Positions 38,928 to 49,621 of a stretch of DNA of 64,000 bases are shown here, one piece after another. The notes beneath the pieces are model-generated. The model was not told the origin of the DNA. It searched no databases and saw only the letters and a program-made list of their open reading frames with translations. Source of the DNA: Mesorhizobium sp. STM 4661 (GTDB lineage: Bacteria > Pseudomonadota > Alphaproteobacteria > Rhizobiales > Rhizobiaceae); the NCBI RefSeq assembly GCF_000359125.1, contig NZ_CAAF010000027.1, positions 118,742 through 182,741 of the forward strand. The letters are read 5' to 3'. How positions within the stretch are numbered: position 1 is the first letter of the stretch; each line of letters opens with the position of its first letter. The position numbers and the translations under genes are program-made.

Positions 38928-40081
38928 AATATATCGACGAATATCGCGACGGCAGGCTCGCCAAGGATATCGCCCGGCAGATCGCCGCTCTCGCCGCTCC
39001 GGGGCGTTCCTATCACTTCATGGAGTTCTGCGGCGGCCATACGCATGCTATTTCCCGCTATGGTCTCGAGGATCTGCTGCCGGCCAATGTGCGGATGATC
39101 CACGGACCGGGCTGTCCCGTCTGCGTGCTGCCGATTGGCCGTATCGATGCGGCGATCGCGCTCGCCATGCGGCCGGAGATTACGCTCTGCACCTATGGCG
39201 ACCTGATGCGCGTGCCGGGCTCGAACGGATCGAGCCTCTTGAAGGCCAAGGCGGCCGGCGCCGATATCCGCATGGTTTATTCGACGCTCGATGCGCTCAG
39301 GATCGCCGAGGCCGAGCTCGAACGCGAAGTGGTGTTCTTTGCCATCGGCTTCGAGACCACGACGCCACCGACCGCGCTCGCGCTCAAGGCGGCGATAGCC
39401 AAGGGGCTCGGCAATTTCTCGATCTTCTGCAATCACGTGCTGACGCCGGCGGCGATCCAGAACATCCTGGAAAGCCCTGACGTTCGCAAGCTCGGCACGA
39501 TCAAGATCGACGGTTTCGTCGGTCCTGCCCACGTCTCGACCGTCATCGGCACCGAACCTTACGAATTCTTCGCTGGGGAATTCCAGAAGCCGGTGGTGGT
39601 GGCGGGCTTCGAGCCGCTCGACGTCATCCAGGCGATCCTGATGCTGGTGTGCCAGGTCAATGACGGCAGGCACGAGGTCGAGAACCAGTATATCCGCGCG
39701 GTGACCGCGCTCGGCAACGAAAAGGCCCAGGCCGAGGTGGCGAATTTCTTCGAGCTGCGCGAGAGCTTCGAATGGCGCGGTCTCGGCGAAGTGCCCTATG
39801 GCGCGCTCCGGCTCCGGCCGCAATATGTGGCCTACGACGCCGAGAAGCGCTTTTCGATGGTGACACCCGCCGCGAAGGACAACCCGGCCTGCGAATGCGG
39901 CGCGATCCTGCGCGGCGTCAAGAGGCCGGCCGACTGCAAGCTGTTCGGCACGGTCTGCACGCCCGATACACCGATGGGCTCCTGCATGGTGTCGTCGGAG
40001 GGCGCCTGCGCCGCGCATTGGACCTATGGCCGCTTCCGCGAGAAGGCGCGGCAGGTGGATGTGGGGAGGGCGGTCGCATGA
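38924..40081 (+). CDS. hypD: HypD, Fe-(CN)2CO assembly scaffold, 385 aa
   Basis: Full length. Seen are FCGGHTHAISRYG and HGPGCPVCVLPIGR near the N-terminus (catalytic Cys and the GPGCPVC block), FFAIGFETTTPP, and the C-terminal cysteines of the 4Fe-4S site (NPACECGAILRG, CKLFGTVCTPDTPMGSC). HypD carries the iron and its CN and CO ligands with HypC. The gene shares 4-nt overlaps with hypC and hypE. All the cysteines expected from the family appear to be present. Confidence 0.96.
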   Translation: MKYIDEYRDGRLAKDIARQIAALAAPGRSYHFMEFCGGHTHAISRYGLEDLLPANVRMIHGPGCPVCVLPIGRIDAAIALAMRPEITLCTYGDLMRVPGSNGSSLLKAKAAGADIRMVYSTLDALRIAEAELEREVVFFAIGFETTTPPTALALKAAIAKGLGNFSIFCNHVLTPAAIQNILESPDVRKLGTIKIDGFVGPAHVSTVIGTEPYEFFAGEFQKPVVVAGFEPLDVIQAILMLVCQVNDGRHEVENQYIRAVTALGNEKAQAEVANFFELRESFEWRGLGEVPYGALRLRPQYVAYDAEKRFSMVTPAAKDNPACECGAILRGVKRPADCKLFGTVCTPDTPMGSCMVSSEGACAAHWTYGRFREKARQVDVGRAVA

Positions 40082-41130
40082 ACATGATGATCAAGGCCTA
40101 CAGGCGCAAGCTCGATGTCGCGAACGGCCGTGTCGACCTTTCGCACGGGGCCGGCGGGCGCGCCATGGGCCAGTTGATCGAGGGCATTTTCCACAAGGCT
40201 TTCGACAATGACTGGTTGAGGGCCGGCAACGACCAGTCGGCCTTTTCGGTGCCTGGCGGGCGGATGGTGATGACCACGGACGGCTACGTCGTTTCGCCGC
40301 TTTTCTTCCCCGGCGGCAATATCGGCACCCTCGCCGTGCACGGCACGATCAACGACATCGCCATGGCGGGCGCGGTACCGCTCTATCTGTCGGCAAGCTT
40401 CATCATCGAGGAGGGTTTTCCGTTCGCCGATCTCGAGCGCATCGCCCAGAGCATGGGCGCCGGCTCGCGCGAGGCCGGCGTGCCGATCATCACCGGCGAC
40501 ACCAAGGTCGTCGAGCGCGGCAAGGCCGACGGTGTCTTCATCTCGACCGCCGGCGTCGGCATGGTTCCGGACGGGCTCGATCTCCGGTCCGACGCCGCCC
40601 GGCCCGGTGATGCGGTGATCATTTCCGGCTCGATCGGAGACCATGGCGTCGCCGTGATGTCGAAACACGAGAACTTGGAATTCGACACCGACATCGCCTC
40701 CGACAGCGCGGCCTTGCACGGGCTGGTAGCAGACATGGTCGCGGCTGGCGGGGCGCATATCCGGCTAAGGCGCGATCCGACGCGCGGCGGCATCGCCGCG
40801 ACGCTGAACGAGGTCGCCAGCCAGTCGCGGGTCGGCTTCCGCATCGACGAAGACAAGATCCCGCTCAAACCGGAAGTGGCTGCAGCCTGCGAGTTCCTCG
40901 GCCTAGATCCGTTCAATGTCGCCAATGAAGGGAAACTGGTAGCAGTCGTGGCGCCGGAGGGCGCTAACGCCGTGCTCGCGACGATGCGCGCGCATCCGCT
41001 TGGCAGTGAGGCGGTGCTGGTCGGCCACGTCGTGGCCGACGACAACTGCTTTGTCCAGATGACGACCTCGTTTGGCGGCGGCCGGATTGTCGACTGGCTG
41101 TCGGGCGAACAACTGCCCCGGATCTGCTAA
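40078..41130 (+). CDS. hypE: HypE, cyanide-forming dehydratase, 350 aa
   Basis: An AIR-synthase/PurM-type protein with DLSHGAGGRAMGQLI at the start, TTDGYVVSPLFFPGG, ITGDTKVVERGKADG and RRDPTRGGIAATLNEV. It ends in PRIC, the conserved C-terminal cysteine that HypF carbamoylates and that HypE then dehydrates to thiocyanate. Full length. It overlaps hypD by 4 nt and is followed 9 nt later by hypX. Confidence 0.96.
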   Translation: MNMMIKAYRRKLDVANGRVDLSHGAGGRAMGQLIEGIFHKAFDNDWLRAGNDQSAFSVPGGRMVMTTDGYVVSPLFFPGGNIGTLAVHGTINDIAMAGAVPLYLSASFIIEEGFPFADLERIAQSMGAGSREAGVPIITGDTKVVERGKADGVFISTAGVGMVPDGLDLRSDAARPGDAVIISGSIGDHGVAVMSKHENLEFDTDIASDSAALHGLVADMVAAGGAHIRLRRDPTRGGIAATLNEVASQSRVGFRIDEDKIPLKPEVAAACEFLGLDPFNVANEGKLVAVVAPEGANAVLATMRAHPLGSEAVLVGHVVADDNCFVQMTTSFGGGRIVDWLSGEQLPRIC

Positions 41131-41139
41131 GAGAGGGTG

Positions 41140-42811
41140 ATGCGCATCCTGCTTCTCTGCCACAATTTCAACTCGCTCTCCCAGCGCCTGCATGTCGACC
41201 TGAGACGGGCTGGTCACGAAGTGACGGTCGAGCTCGACATCCATGACGACTTCACTCGCGAGGCGGTCGTTCTCTTTTCGCCGGACCTCGTGATCGCGCC
41301 CTTCCTCAAGCGGCCGATCCCGGCCGATGTCTGGCGCGGAACGCTCTGCCTGATCGTCCATCCGGGCATCCGTGGCGATCGCGGCCCGAGCGCCCTCGAC
41401 TGGGCGATCCTCGACGGCGAAGCGACCTGGGGCGTCACACTGATCGAGGCTCGGGAGGAGATGGATGCGGGGCCCGTCTGGGCTTGGGCGGAATTTCCGA
41501 TGCGCCCCGCTCGGAAGTCGAGCCTCTACCGACATGAAGTGACCCAGGCTGCCGTAGCCTGCGTCTTCGAAGCGATCGGCCGCATCGAGCGCAGGGAAGG
41601 GGCGGCGCTGCCGGCGAACTGGGGCAGGGGGTGCGAGCGACCCGCCTGCGGGAGGTCCGACCGTATCCTCGACCCGACCCGACACTCGGCCGAGGAAGCG
41701 CTACGCATCATCCGGGCGTCGGACGGAGATCCCGGCGCTACGATGACGATCGCCGGACAGACTTTCCTGGTGTTTGACGCCGAGCGTGCGGAAGGAGTTC
41801 CGGGGCCTGCCGGCGCGCTCATTGGCCGTTCGCGGCACGCTCTCGCCATGGCCTTCCGTGAGGGGGCGCTGTGGATCGGCCATCTCCGGCGACCGGATTC
41901 CCGCTCGCCGAAACTGCCGGCGCTCCGGCTGCTCGGTGCCGAAGCAAGCGATCTGCCCATCATCGAAGGACCCGAGCCCTGCCGTTACCGGGAGGAGAAC
42001 GGCGTCGGACTTCTCGAATTCCGCTTCCACAACGGCGCGATGTCGTCGGAAGATTGTGATACCTTGCGCAAGGCGATCACGAGGGCCAAGGCACGCTCGC
42101 TTCCGGTTCTTGTGCTGCGGGGCGACGCGGATCGCTGGTCGAACGGCATCCATCTCGGCATCATCGAGGGCGCCGACAGCGCCGCCGACGAATCCTGGCG
42201 CAATATAAACGCGATGAACGACTTGGTGCGCGAGATCATCGAGACCGATGACCGACTGGTTATTGCCGCGGTGCTCGGCAATGCCGGGGCTGGCGGCGTC
42301 TTCCTGTCGCTTGCCGCCGACGAAGTCTGGATGCGCGAGGGCGTCATCCTCAATCCGCACTACAAGGACATGGGCAATCTCTACGGCTCGGAATACTGGA
42401 CCAATCTGCTGCCGGCTCGGATCGGCGAGGACCGAGCCCGCCGCGTGACCTCAGGCAAGGCTGCCGATGGGGGTCGACGAGGCGCTTGATCTGGGGCTCG
42501 CCACCCGGCGCCTGCCGGGAAATGTAGAATCCGCCGACTGGGAACTGCTCCGCGCTGCCGCCGAACTCGCGGCCTCTCCCGATCTTGCCCGGCGGATTGC
42601 TGCCAAACGGGCGCGCCGCGCTCGCGACGAGGCCGAGAAACCGCTTGCCGCCTATCGGGAAGAGGAACTGCGGCGGATGCGGCGCAATTTCTACGGCTTC
42701 GACCCGAGCTATCACGTGGCGCGCTACAATTTTATCCACAAGACGCCCAAGTCCCGTACGCCCGTCACGCTCGCTGTCCACCGCGCGAACGCCGACCACT
42801 ACGGACCGTAG
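41140..42811 (+). pseudogene. hypX: HypX/HoxX, CO-ligand synthesis protein, one frameshift
   Basis: The N-terminal half (MRILLLCHNFNSLSQRLH, CLIVHPGIRGDRGPSALDWA) is the formyltransferase-like domain. From about residue 270 an enoyl-CoA hydratase-like domain follows (GVGLLEFRFHNGAMS, NAGAGGVFLSLAADEVW). Near 42458 one base too many breaks the frame after RVTSGK; the true continuation LPMGVDEALDLGLATRRLP runs on to NADHYGP and TAG at 42811. HypX makes the CO ligand from formyl-tetrahydrofolate under oxygen. Start ATG 41140 follows gagagg; a GTG just before is possible. With the shift the last 115 residues are lost. Confidence 0.85.
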
Positions 42812-42821
42812 GAGCACCATG

Positions 42822-42890
42822 CGATGACGAACCCGCTCGCAACCGTTCTCGTAGTGGGCGACGAGGTGTGCTCAATCGAGGCTATGTATT
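42822..42890 (+). pseudogene. hoxA: 5' stub of hoxA, hydrogenase response regulator
   Basis: After taggagcacc, ATG 42822 begins MTNPLATVLVVGDEVCSIEAM, the start of a receiver domain (expected VLVVDDE; the first Asp is Gly here). The position right after hypX is where hoxA lies in rhizobial hydrogenase clusters. Homology stops after about 22 codons and the frame closes soon after, so only a stub remains. HoxA activates hydrogenase structural genes with sigma-54. Confidence 0.65.
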
Positions 42891-43638
42891 CCTCTTTTCT
42901 ATGGATTGGCGCGCCGTCTTTTGCTCGGTGGAGCGAAAGAGCGAGCGAGCGCCATCGCTGCGGAAGTTGAAGGTTTGCTCGCCATCTAAGGACCAAATGG
43001 GTCCTTCCGCGGGTACGTTCCTCGAATCCGCTGCCCGCGCTGAGCGGGCCAGACATCGCTCGGCCTGCGCTCTCCCCGAGTTTGAGAAGCCGATATGAGA
43101 TTTCCATTTTCCCGTCAGGCTATACCTCGGCAGGAAAATTGAAGGACTTCGGGCAGACATCCGGCAGGCTAGGCTTTTTCGGCTGGCACAAGCGTTGCAG
43201 AGCCATTTGCGAGAACATCTCGCCCCAATGGGAGGCACGCGTGAATCACGGCAAAAAGCAGGCTGACCGTCGTCCCCGTCAATTTCGAAGGAGAGGGAGA
43301 ATACCTGTCGAACAGCTGGCCAGCTTAGGCGAACTGCAGGCGAACGAACTCCTCGACTTCAATCACCACGACAGTGGTAGGCGGCGCGGGAGCGCGCGGC
43401 TGCACTGTCAGGTTCTCGACCACGTGCGTGCACCAAGATTCCCATCGAACTACAATGCCGACAATTGTCCCGGTGAGCTGCTCACATAACGCTGAATGCC
43501 CGAGGCAGCAAATTTGGGACCAATCGACGGCCAACATTCCACAATACGTGCTGCGCATGGATGCCAAGGACGAAATCTACACCGAGGGAGTCGATGAGAG
43601 CTCCTTTTTGGAGCAACATCATGAGGAAGGATCGGATC
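42891..43638. other. Stretch without a supportable gene
   Basis: About 750 bp after the hoxA stub. Short open frames on both strands (for example one reading YLGRKIEGLRADIRQARL near 43135-43250) may be gene scraps, but none is recognisable. Confidence 0.35.
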
Positions 43639-44079
43639 ATGGCTTACAAACATATGGATCGCCCGCCGTATGTTCATTCGGCCAGTTCCTGGGTGAAATG
43701 TCTGTCAATCGGCGCCAGTATGGCTTCGGCGTTACTGCCTCCGATCGCCCAGGCCCAGGATGTCGAGGGCGGCAAGGCGGTCTTCAAAAAGTGCACCGCC
43801 TGCCACAATGCTGATACCGACGCGAACAAAGTCGGCCCGAGCCTGAAAGGTGTTGTGGGTCGGACAGCGGGGACCGCCCCAAACTATTCGTATTCGAAAG
43901 CCATGAACGATGCGGGTGCGGCGGGCCTCGTATGGGACGAGCCGAACTTGACGGAATATCTGGCCAACCCCAAGGCGAAGGTGCCGACGAACAAAATGGG
44001 ATTCCCTGGCCTTAAGAATCCCGACGACATCAAAAACGTCATCGCCTATCTCAGAATGTGTCAGGTCAGAAAACCCTAG
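43639..44079 (+). CDS. Secreted class I cytochrome c, 146 aa
   Basis: ATG 43639 follows aggaagg. A signal peptide (LSIGASMASALLPPIAQA) precedes the mature protein QDVEGGKAVFKKCTACH, whose CxxCH binds haem covalently; NKMGFPGLKNP supplies the axial Met region. The single domain of about 110 residues is of the c2/c550 type, with GPSLKGVVGRTAGTAPNYSYS as the typical mitochondrial-like core. It would carry electrons in the periplasm. The partner is unknown, and the gene is isolated from any oxidase gene. Longer in-frame starts upstream exist but are less likely. Confidence 0.9.
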   Translation: MAYKHMDRPPYVHSASSWVKCLSIGASMASALLPPIAQAQDVEGGKAVFKKCTACHNADTDANKVGPSLKGVVGRTAGTAPNYSYSKAMNDAGAAGLVWDEPNLTEYLANPKAKVPTNKMGFPGLKNPDDIKNVIAYLRMCQVRKP

Positions 44080-44539
44080 CGTGCATTTCAAGAACAACCG
44101 CAAAGGAGTGATCGTGTTTCGCGCCGCGAAGCCCCGTTTGAGAACCGACTGCTTGGCAGGGCGGGGTGGCGAAGGTCAGTCGAGACGGCGGTGGCGAAAG
44201 TGGTGGCGCCAGGCGACGGCCGTTCGGCAGCGGGCTTCGCCGCTAGCGAGGACGAGGGTGTCGGGTCTACAACCAAATGTGGGAGGTCGGACATGGAAGG
44301 CAGCTTACCATGTAGGTCATTGAAAGCTGTATTCCCTTGGCACGATTAGTGCAACGGATGATCCGCAAACGTTGCACGGAACCGATACAACTGAGGGGAG
44401 CGTCATCCAGATGTTTACGTTGACCGTCCACTCAGTCTTCACCCAGTGGCAGCCGCGCAGGCGCTGGCGTCGCCGGCCGGCCCGATAGCTCATCGATCCA
44501 GTCGGCGGATACAGTAGATAGAATGGGAGAGACACCAGT
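44080..44539. other. Intergenic stretch, no gene seen
   Basis: About 460 bp between the cytochrome gene and the peptidase gene, which has its own ribosome site (gggagag). Probably promoter-bearing. Confidence 0.35.
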
Positions 44540-46708
44540 ATGAACTGCCAATGTGATATGGTTGCTTGGGTAAGCGCCATCGCCTTGCTCTGGACGGCCA
44601 CCGCTGCATCGGCGAGCGAAGGCATGTGGATGCCGGCCCAGAGTGCGGAAGTCGGCGTGGCCATGCGCGCGGATGGGCTCCAGATCGATCCCGCGCAGCT
44701 GAGCCGTCTGGGCGCTGCCCCGCTTAACGCGATCGTTTCACTGGGCGGATGCTCCGCCTCATTCGTCAGCCCGCAAGGACTGGTCGCGACCAATCATCAC
44801 TGCGTGTTCCCATCCATGCAGTACAACAGCAAGGAGAGCCAAGACTATCTCACCAACGGCTTTCTGGCGAAGAGCCTGGGTGAAGAATTACCCGCGGTGC
44901 CCGGCAGCCGCATCTATGTGATCGAGGATATGCGGGATGTGACCGCCGACATGCTCAAGGGCGTATCGGACAAGCTGAACGGCTTTGCCCGCTATGAGCG
45001 GCTCGACACGAACCGCAAGGCGCTGATCGCCGCATGTGAAGAACAGCCCAATCGCCGCTGCGACGTGGGGTCCTATTATGGCGGCGCCTCCTACTATCTC
45101 CAGCAGAAGCTCGAAATTCAGGACGTGCGCCTCGTCTATGCGCCCGGGCTCGGCACCGGTAACTTCGGCGGCGAAACGGACAATTGGATGTGGCCGCGCC
45201 ACACAGGCGATTTCGGCTTCTATCGCGCCTATGTCGCTCCTGATGGTTCCTCCCGGCCTTATGCGCATGACAATGTGCCTTACCGGCCAAAGAGTTGGCT
45301 GCCCATAGCCCGTGAAGGCGTCCAAGAAGGCGACTTCGTGATGGTCGCCGGCTTTCCCGGCGCAACCCAGCGGTTCCTCACCGCCGATGAAGTCCGGTTC
45401 AACTTTGCCGAATACGAACCACTGTCCCAGCGTTTGCTCTCGGATTATGCCGCTCAGATCAAGCAAGCCACGGCAGGCAATCGCGAAGCGCAGATCCGCT
45501 ACGCCTCCACCCTGCGGGGCGTTGAAAACTACAAGAAGAAGCTGGCGGGCGATCTAGCCGGCGCCGACGCGATCGGCCTCGACGCGCGCAAGGCTACCGA
45601 GGAGGAAGCTTTTCGCGCTTGGGTCGCTGAGTATCCCGTGCGGCAGACGCGCTTTGACGCAGCAATCCGCGAACTGGACGCGATGGTGGGCGAGATTAGC
45701 CGGGCTTCGCTGGCGAGGCTGCGCCAGGGCTTGCTCAATCGCGCGCAACTACTGTCATCGGCACGCACTCTCTATCGCTGGACAAAGGAGCACGAGAAGC
45801 CCGATGAAGACCGTGAAAGCGGCTTTCAGGATCGTGACCGTAAAGAAATCTCGGATCAACTGACGCAGATCGAACGCCGCTATTTGCCAGACATCGATCG
45901 AAAGCTTTTCGAGGCCGCACTCGACGAGTATCGCCGGCTGGATGAAAAGGACCGCGATACTGCTTTCGAAAGTGCTTTGGGCCAAACTGGCCTTGACCGA
46001 CTTTATGCAGGCACCAAACTCGCAGACACGGCGACGCGGCTCGGCTGGCTTGACAAGCCCGCTGCTGCCTTCGAGGCGTCCGAGGACCCTTTCATCAAGC
46101 TGGCGGTCGCGCTCTATCCCGGCGACATCGCTGCGGAGCAGGCTGCGAAGGACCGCGCTGGACGCAGCCAGGCGGCTCGCGCCATCTATATGCATGGTCA
46201 GCGTGCCTACCGGCAGGCAATCGGCCGGCCGATATATCCCGACGCGAATGGCTCGCTACGCATCACTTGGGGCAAGGTGGCGGGGCGAACACGCGACGGG
46301 CAGATCTGGACGCCATTCACCACGGCCGAGGGACTTCTGGCCAAAGAAACGGGCAAGGGTGAGTTCGATGCTCCAGATGCGGCTATCGCAGCGATTAGAG
46401 CCAAGGATTATGGCCCCTATGTCGCGCCGGCGCTGGGCACGCTGCCGGTCAACTTCCTGTCCACCGCCGACATCACCAACGGCAATAGCGGCTCGGCGAC
46501 GCTGAATGGGCGCGGCGAGTTCGTCGGTCTCGCCTTCGATGGCACGCTTGATGGAGTGATCTCCGATTGGGCATATGCCGCAGACCGCAATCGCAGCATC
46601 CATGTCGACAGTCGCTTCATGCTCTGGACCATGGACAAGATTGACGGCGCTGGCCGGTTGCTCAAGGAGATGGGAGTGCTGCCGGCGTCGCGCTCCTCAG
46701 CGGGGTAG
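44540..46708 (+). CDS. S46-family dipeptidyl-peptidase (DPP7/DPP11-like), 722 aa
   Basis: A signal peptide (VSAIALLWTATAASA) is followed by EGMWMPAQ, the conserved N-terminal region that binds the substrate amino group. The chymotrypsin-like domain shows LVATNHHCVF (catalytic His) and, near the C-terminus, TNGNSGSATLNGRGEF (catalytic Ser, about residue 650), and LAFDGT. A helical lid domain fills residues about 280-560. The length fits S46 enzymes (about 700-720), which remove dipeptides in the periplasm. The family is common in Bacteroidetes and Xanthomonadaceae; in a rhizobial accessory region it is likely acquired. It is flanked by gene-poor sequence and insertion sequences. Confidence 0.88.
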   Translation: MNCQCDMVAWVSAIALLWTATAASASEGMWMPAQSAEVGVAMRADGLQIDPAQLSRLGAAPLNAIVSLGGCSASFVSPQGLVATNHHCVFPSMQYNSKESQDYLTNGFLAKSLGEELPAVPGSRIYVIEDMRDVTADMLKGVSDKLNGFARYERLDTNRKALIAACEEQPNRRCDVGSYYGGASYYLQQKLEIQDVRLVYAPGLGTGNFGGETDNWMWPRHTGDFGFYRAYVAPDGSSRPYAHDNVPYRPKSWLPIAREGVQEGDFVMVAGFPGATQRFLTADEVRFNFAEYEPLSQRLLSDYAAQIKQATAGNREAQIRYASTLRGVENYKKKLAGDLAGADAIGLDARKATEEEAFRAWVAEYPVRQTRFDAAIRELDAMVGEISRASLARLRQGLLNRAQLLSSARTLYRWTKEHEKPDEDRESGFQDRDRKEISDQLTQIERRYLPDIDRKLFEAALDEYRRLDEKDRDTAFESALGQTGLDRLYAGTKLADTATRLGWLDKPAAAFEASEDPFIKLAVALYPGDIAAEQAAKDRAGRSQAARAIYMHGQRAYRQAIGRPIYPDANGSLRITWGKVAGRTRDGQIWTPFTTAEGLLAKETGKGEFDAPDAAIAAIRAKDYGPYVAPALGTLPVNFLSTADITNGNSGSATLNGRGEFVGLAFDGTLDGVISDWAYAADRNRSIHVDSRFMLWTMDKIDGAGRLLKEMGVLPASRSSAG

Positions 46709-47213
46709 TCTGGCGGTAGGCAAACGCGTCGGCCTCGCCAGCAGAACGGCACTTCGGGATATTGACGTGAGCTTGCCACAGCGATCGTTGATCGTGCTCG
46801 AATCGGGCGGCGCTCCAACGCATGCGCAACATTCGAAGGTTCGCCAGCGCCTGAGCCGTTGCCCAATTCCGTTTCTCCTTGGCATAAATTTCCAATGACG
46901 TAATCGGTGCAGTCGCGCCGATGCGCCTGAACATCGCACTTTCATCTTTTGGTTGCGTGTTTCCCAAACTCTGGACAGGGCTTTATACTTTCTAGATCGC
47001 TTCCCGTTGCCCAACGCTGTCGGACTTTGCTACCCGCTCAGGAGACCGCTCGCCGTGACGTTCGGGCGACTAGTCTAGTTTCCGTCCACAAACGTCAAAC
47101 TGTTGATTTTATTGCCTAAATCGTGACTTTGCGCAGGCAAGGCCCGGCGCACCGTCCAAGCCAGCATATTCGATCTTTTCGCCACACACGAGATCGGCCA
47201 CGAACTGAAAGCG
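46709..47213. other. Gene-poor stretch before an insertion sequence
   Basis: About 500 bp. The last 90 bases, read in the frame of the transposase (ASIFDLFATHEIGHELKA), look like its N-terminal codons but lack a start, so the element begins at or before about 47125. I could not fix its terminal repeats. Confidence 0.35.
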
Positions 47214-48480
47214 ATGTCGCAGTGGCTGGACGGGCACCACGATCTGCTTGGCTTGGTGGCACGAGACTTGGTTCGGAGCAGCGTCAGGGCCACCGGACGG
47301 CAAGGCCTACCTGCCGAAGCGGTCTTACGTTGCGCGCTTCTCAAGCAATACCGGCAGTTGACCTACCAGGAGCTGGCCTTCCATCTTGAGGATTCAGCAT
47401 CATTTCGAGCCTTTGCGCGGCTGCCGTGGTCTTGGAGCCCGCAGAAGTCGGTGCTGCAAAAGACGATCAGCGCGATCCGGCCCGAGACTTGGGAAGAGAT
47501 CAATCGGGTGCTGCTGTCGAATGCCCGGCAGGTAAAACTGGAAGACGGTGCGGTCGTGCGGTTGGACAGCACTGTGACCTCGGCACTCATGCACGAACCG
47601 AGCGACAGCAGCCTGTTGTGGGACGCCGTCCGAATCATGGTGCGCCTGTTGAAGCAGGCTGATGCCTTGGCCGGCGGCGGCGGCTTGGAATGGCACGATC
47701 ACTGCCGCGCGGCCAAGAAGCGCGCCCGCAAGATTCAGTTCACACGCGGCCGACCCAATCGTGTCCAACTCTACCGCGAACTGATCGGGATCGCCCATGC
47801 CACCTTGGCCTATCTGCGGCAGGCGGCGGAACGATTGGCCGTGGCGAGCACTCCGCTCATCGCACTGTGGCTGACCCAGGTTCGTCACTATCGGCCGCTG
47901 ATCGAACGCATCATCACACAGAGTGAGCGGCGGGTGTTGGCCGGCGAATTGGTGGCGGCCAGCGACAAGCTGGTCAGCCTGTTCGAGCCCCATGCCGATA
48001 TCATCGTCAAGGGCAGCCGCGACACCGAATACGGCCACAAACTCAACCTGACCACCGGCAGGAGCGGCATGATCCTCGATCTGGTGATCGAGGCGGGCAA
48101 TCCGCGCGACAGCGATCGATTACTGCCGATGCTGGAACGCCACATCGCCTTCTATGGTCACGCGCCGCGGCAGGCGGCCGCCGACGGCGGCTTTGCCAGT
48201 CGCGGCAATCTGGCTACAGCCAAGACCTTGGGCGTTCGCGACATGGCATTCCACAAGAAAGAAAGCCGGCCTCAGGATCGAGGACATGGTCAGAAGCAAT
48301 TGGGTCTATCGCAAGCTGCGCAACTTCCGTGCCGGCATCGAGGCCGACATCTCATGCCTCAAGCGCGCTTACGGCTTGGCGCGCTGCACCTGGCGCGGCC
48401 TTGATCACTTCAAGAGCTACGTCTGGTCCTCGGTCGTGGCTTACAATCTCGTCGTCTTCACGCGCCTCAAGCCGACCTGA
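47214..48480 (+). pseudogene. ISNCY/IS5-like transposase, frameshifted
   Basis: From MSQWLDGHHDLLGLVARDL the protein runs to MAFHKK near 48265, where one base shifts the frame; it continues AGLRIEDMVRSNWVYRKL and AGIEADISCLKRAYGLARC to VVFTRLKPT and TGA at 48478. DDE residues are visible in VVRLDSTVTS, QAAADGGFASR and GIEADISCLKR. The group is probably ISNCY (formerly IS1202-like). Both ends seem present but the shift removes the last acidic residue from the main frame. No partner gene. Confidence 0.75.
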
Positions 48481-48606
48481 CACTGATCCATCGCAATTGC
48501 CCGCACCGGCACAGCCGGCCTCGTGGCGTGCGCGTGATCGCGCCCACAACGCCTTTCCGCTCGATAGCCAGCCCTCGATCCTGTCCATACCACTCAACGC
48601 ACACCA

Positions 48607-48629
48607 ACTAAAGCGTGTCGCGATTTAAG
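48607..48629 (+). repeat. Outer inverted repeat, left copy
   Basis: actaaagcgtgtcgcgattt resembles the reverse complement of 52160-52181 (ctaaagcgcgtcgcgctt). The pair encloses the IS91 and IS630 elements. Confidence 0.45.
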
Positions 48630-48744
48630 GGATTCAGGATTGAACGAACCCGCTGACGCGGGATTGGCGTGTGCATTGGCTGGAATGGCCTCCTGATGGG
48701 AAGGTTTGGTTGCTGAGACCAACCCCTGACCAGGAGACCATCCC

Positions 48745-49613
48745 ATGGCTGAAGCCACGACAGCGGTAAGCCCGCTGCGCCGTCGCATGATCGACGACAT
48801 GAGCTTGCGCAACCTGTCGCCCGCGACGCAACGATCCTATCTGCATGCGGTGGCGAAGTTCAGCCGTTATTTCGGCCGGTCGCCGGATCGGCTGGGGCTG
48901 GAGGACGTCCGTGCGTTCCAGGTTTATCTGGTGTCGCAGGGCATTTCCTGGCCGGCACTGAACCAGACGGTCTGTGCGTTGCGTTTCTTCTACGGCGTGA
49001 CGCTGGACCGGGCGGAGATCCCGGAGCGCATCGTCTATGCGCGCACGCCGCGCAAATTGCCGGCGATCCTGAGCGCCGACGAGGTTGTGCGCTTTCTGGA
49101 AGCGGTGCCATCGTTGAAGGCGCGCACTGCACTGACCACCGCCTATGCCGCGGGGTTGCGCGCCTCGGAGGCGGTGAGCCTCAAGGTGGCGGATATCGAC
49201 AGCGACCGAATGGTGATTCAGGTCCGTCACGGCAAGGGCGCCAAGGATCGCACGGTCATGCTGTCGTCGCAGCTGCTCGGGATCTTGCGGACCTACTGGC
49301 GACTGGCACGCCGGAGGACTGGCTGTTCCCCGGACGAGGCGACAAGCCGATCGACGTGCAGGTCCTTCACGCGGCCTGCCGCTCCGCGACCAAGGCGGCG
49401 GGTTTGGTCAAGCGGGTGAGCGTGCATACGCTGCGCCACAGTTTTGCGACTCACCTGCTTGAGAGCGGTACGGATATCCGGATTATCCAGGTGCTGCTGG
49501 GGCACAACAACCTCTCGACGACGGCGCGCTACACCCATGTGGCAACAAGCACGATCGCCAGGACGCAGAGCCCGCTCGACCGCCTGACGCTGGAGGTGGT
49601 GCCGCCCGCCTGA
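48745..49613 (+). pseudogene. Tyrosine recombinase (XerC/D-like) of the IS91 element, one frameshift
   Basis: [20 protein letters not shown] is the SAM-like N-terminal core-binding domain; [18 protein letters not shown] holds the first catalytic Arg. One missing base near 49310 (expected [20 protein letters not shown]) breaks the frame; the second part has [16 protein letters not shown] (HxxR), [16 protein letters not shown] (G-H and the catalytic Tyr). All catalytic residues exist when the frame is joined. The protein probably aids insertion-site choice or resolution for the element. The stop is 8 nt before the transposase start. Confidence 0.85.
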
Positions 49614-49621
49614 GCCCAGCG

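Noticed and set aside
38840..40018. 392-codon minus-strand frame inside hypD
   Set aside because: It is a shadow of GC-rich hypD in the complementary frame, rich in His, Arg and Asp without motifs.
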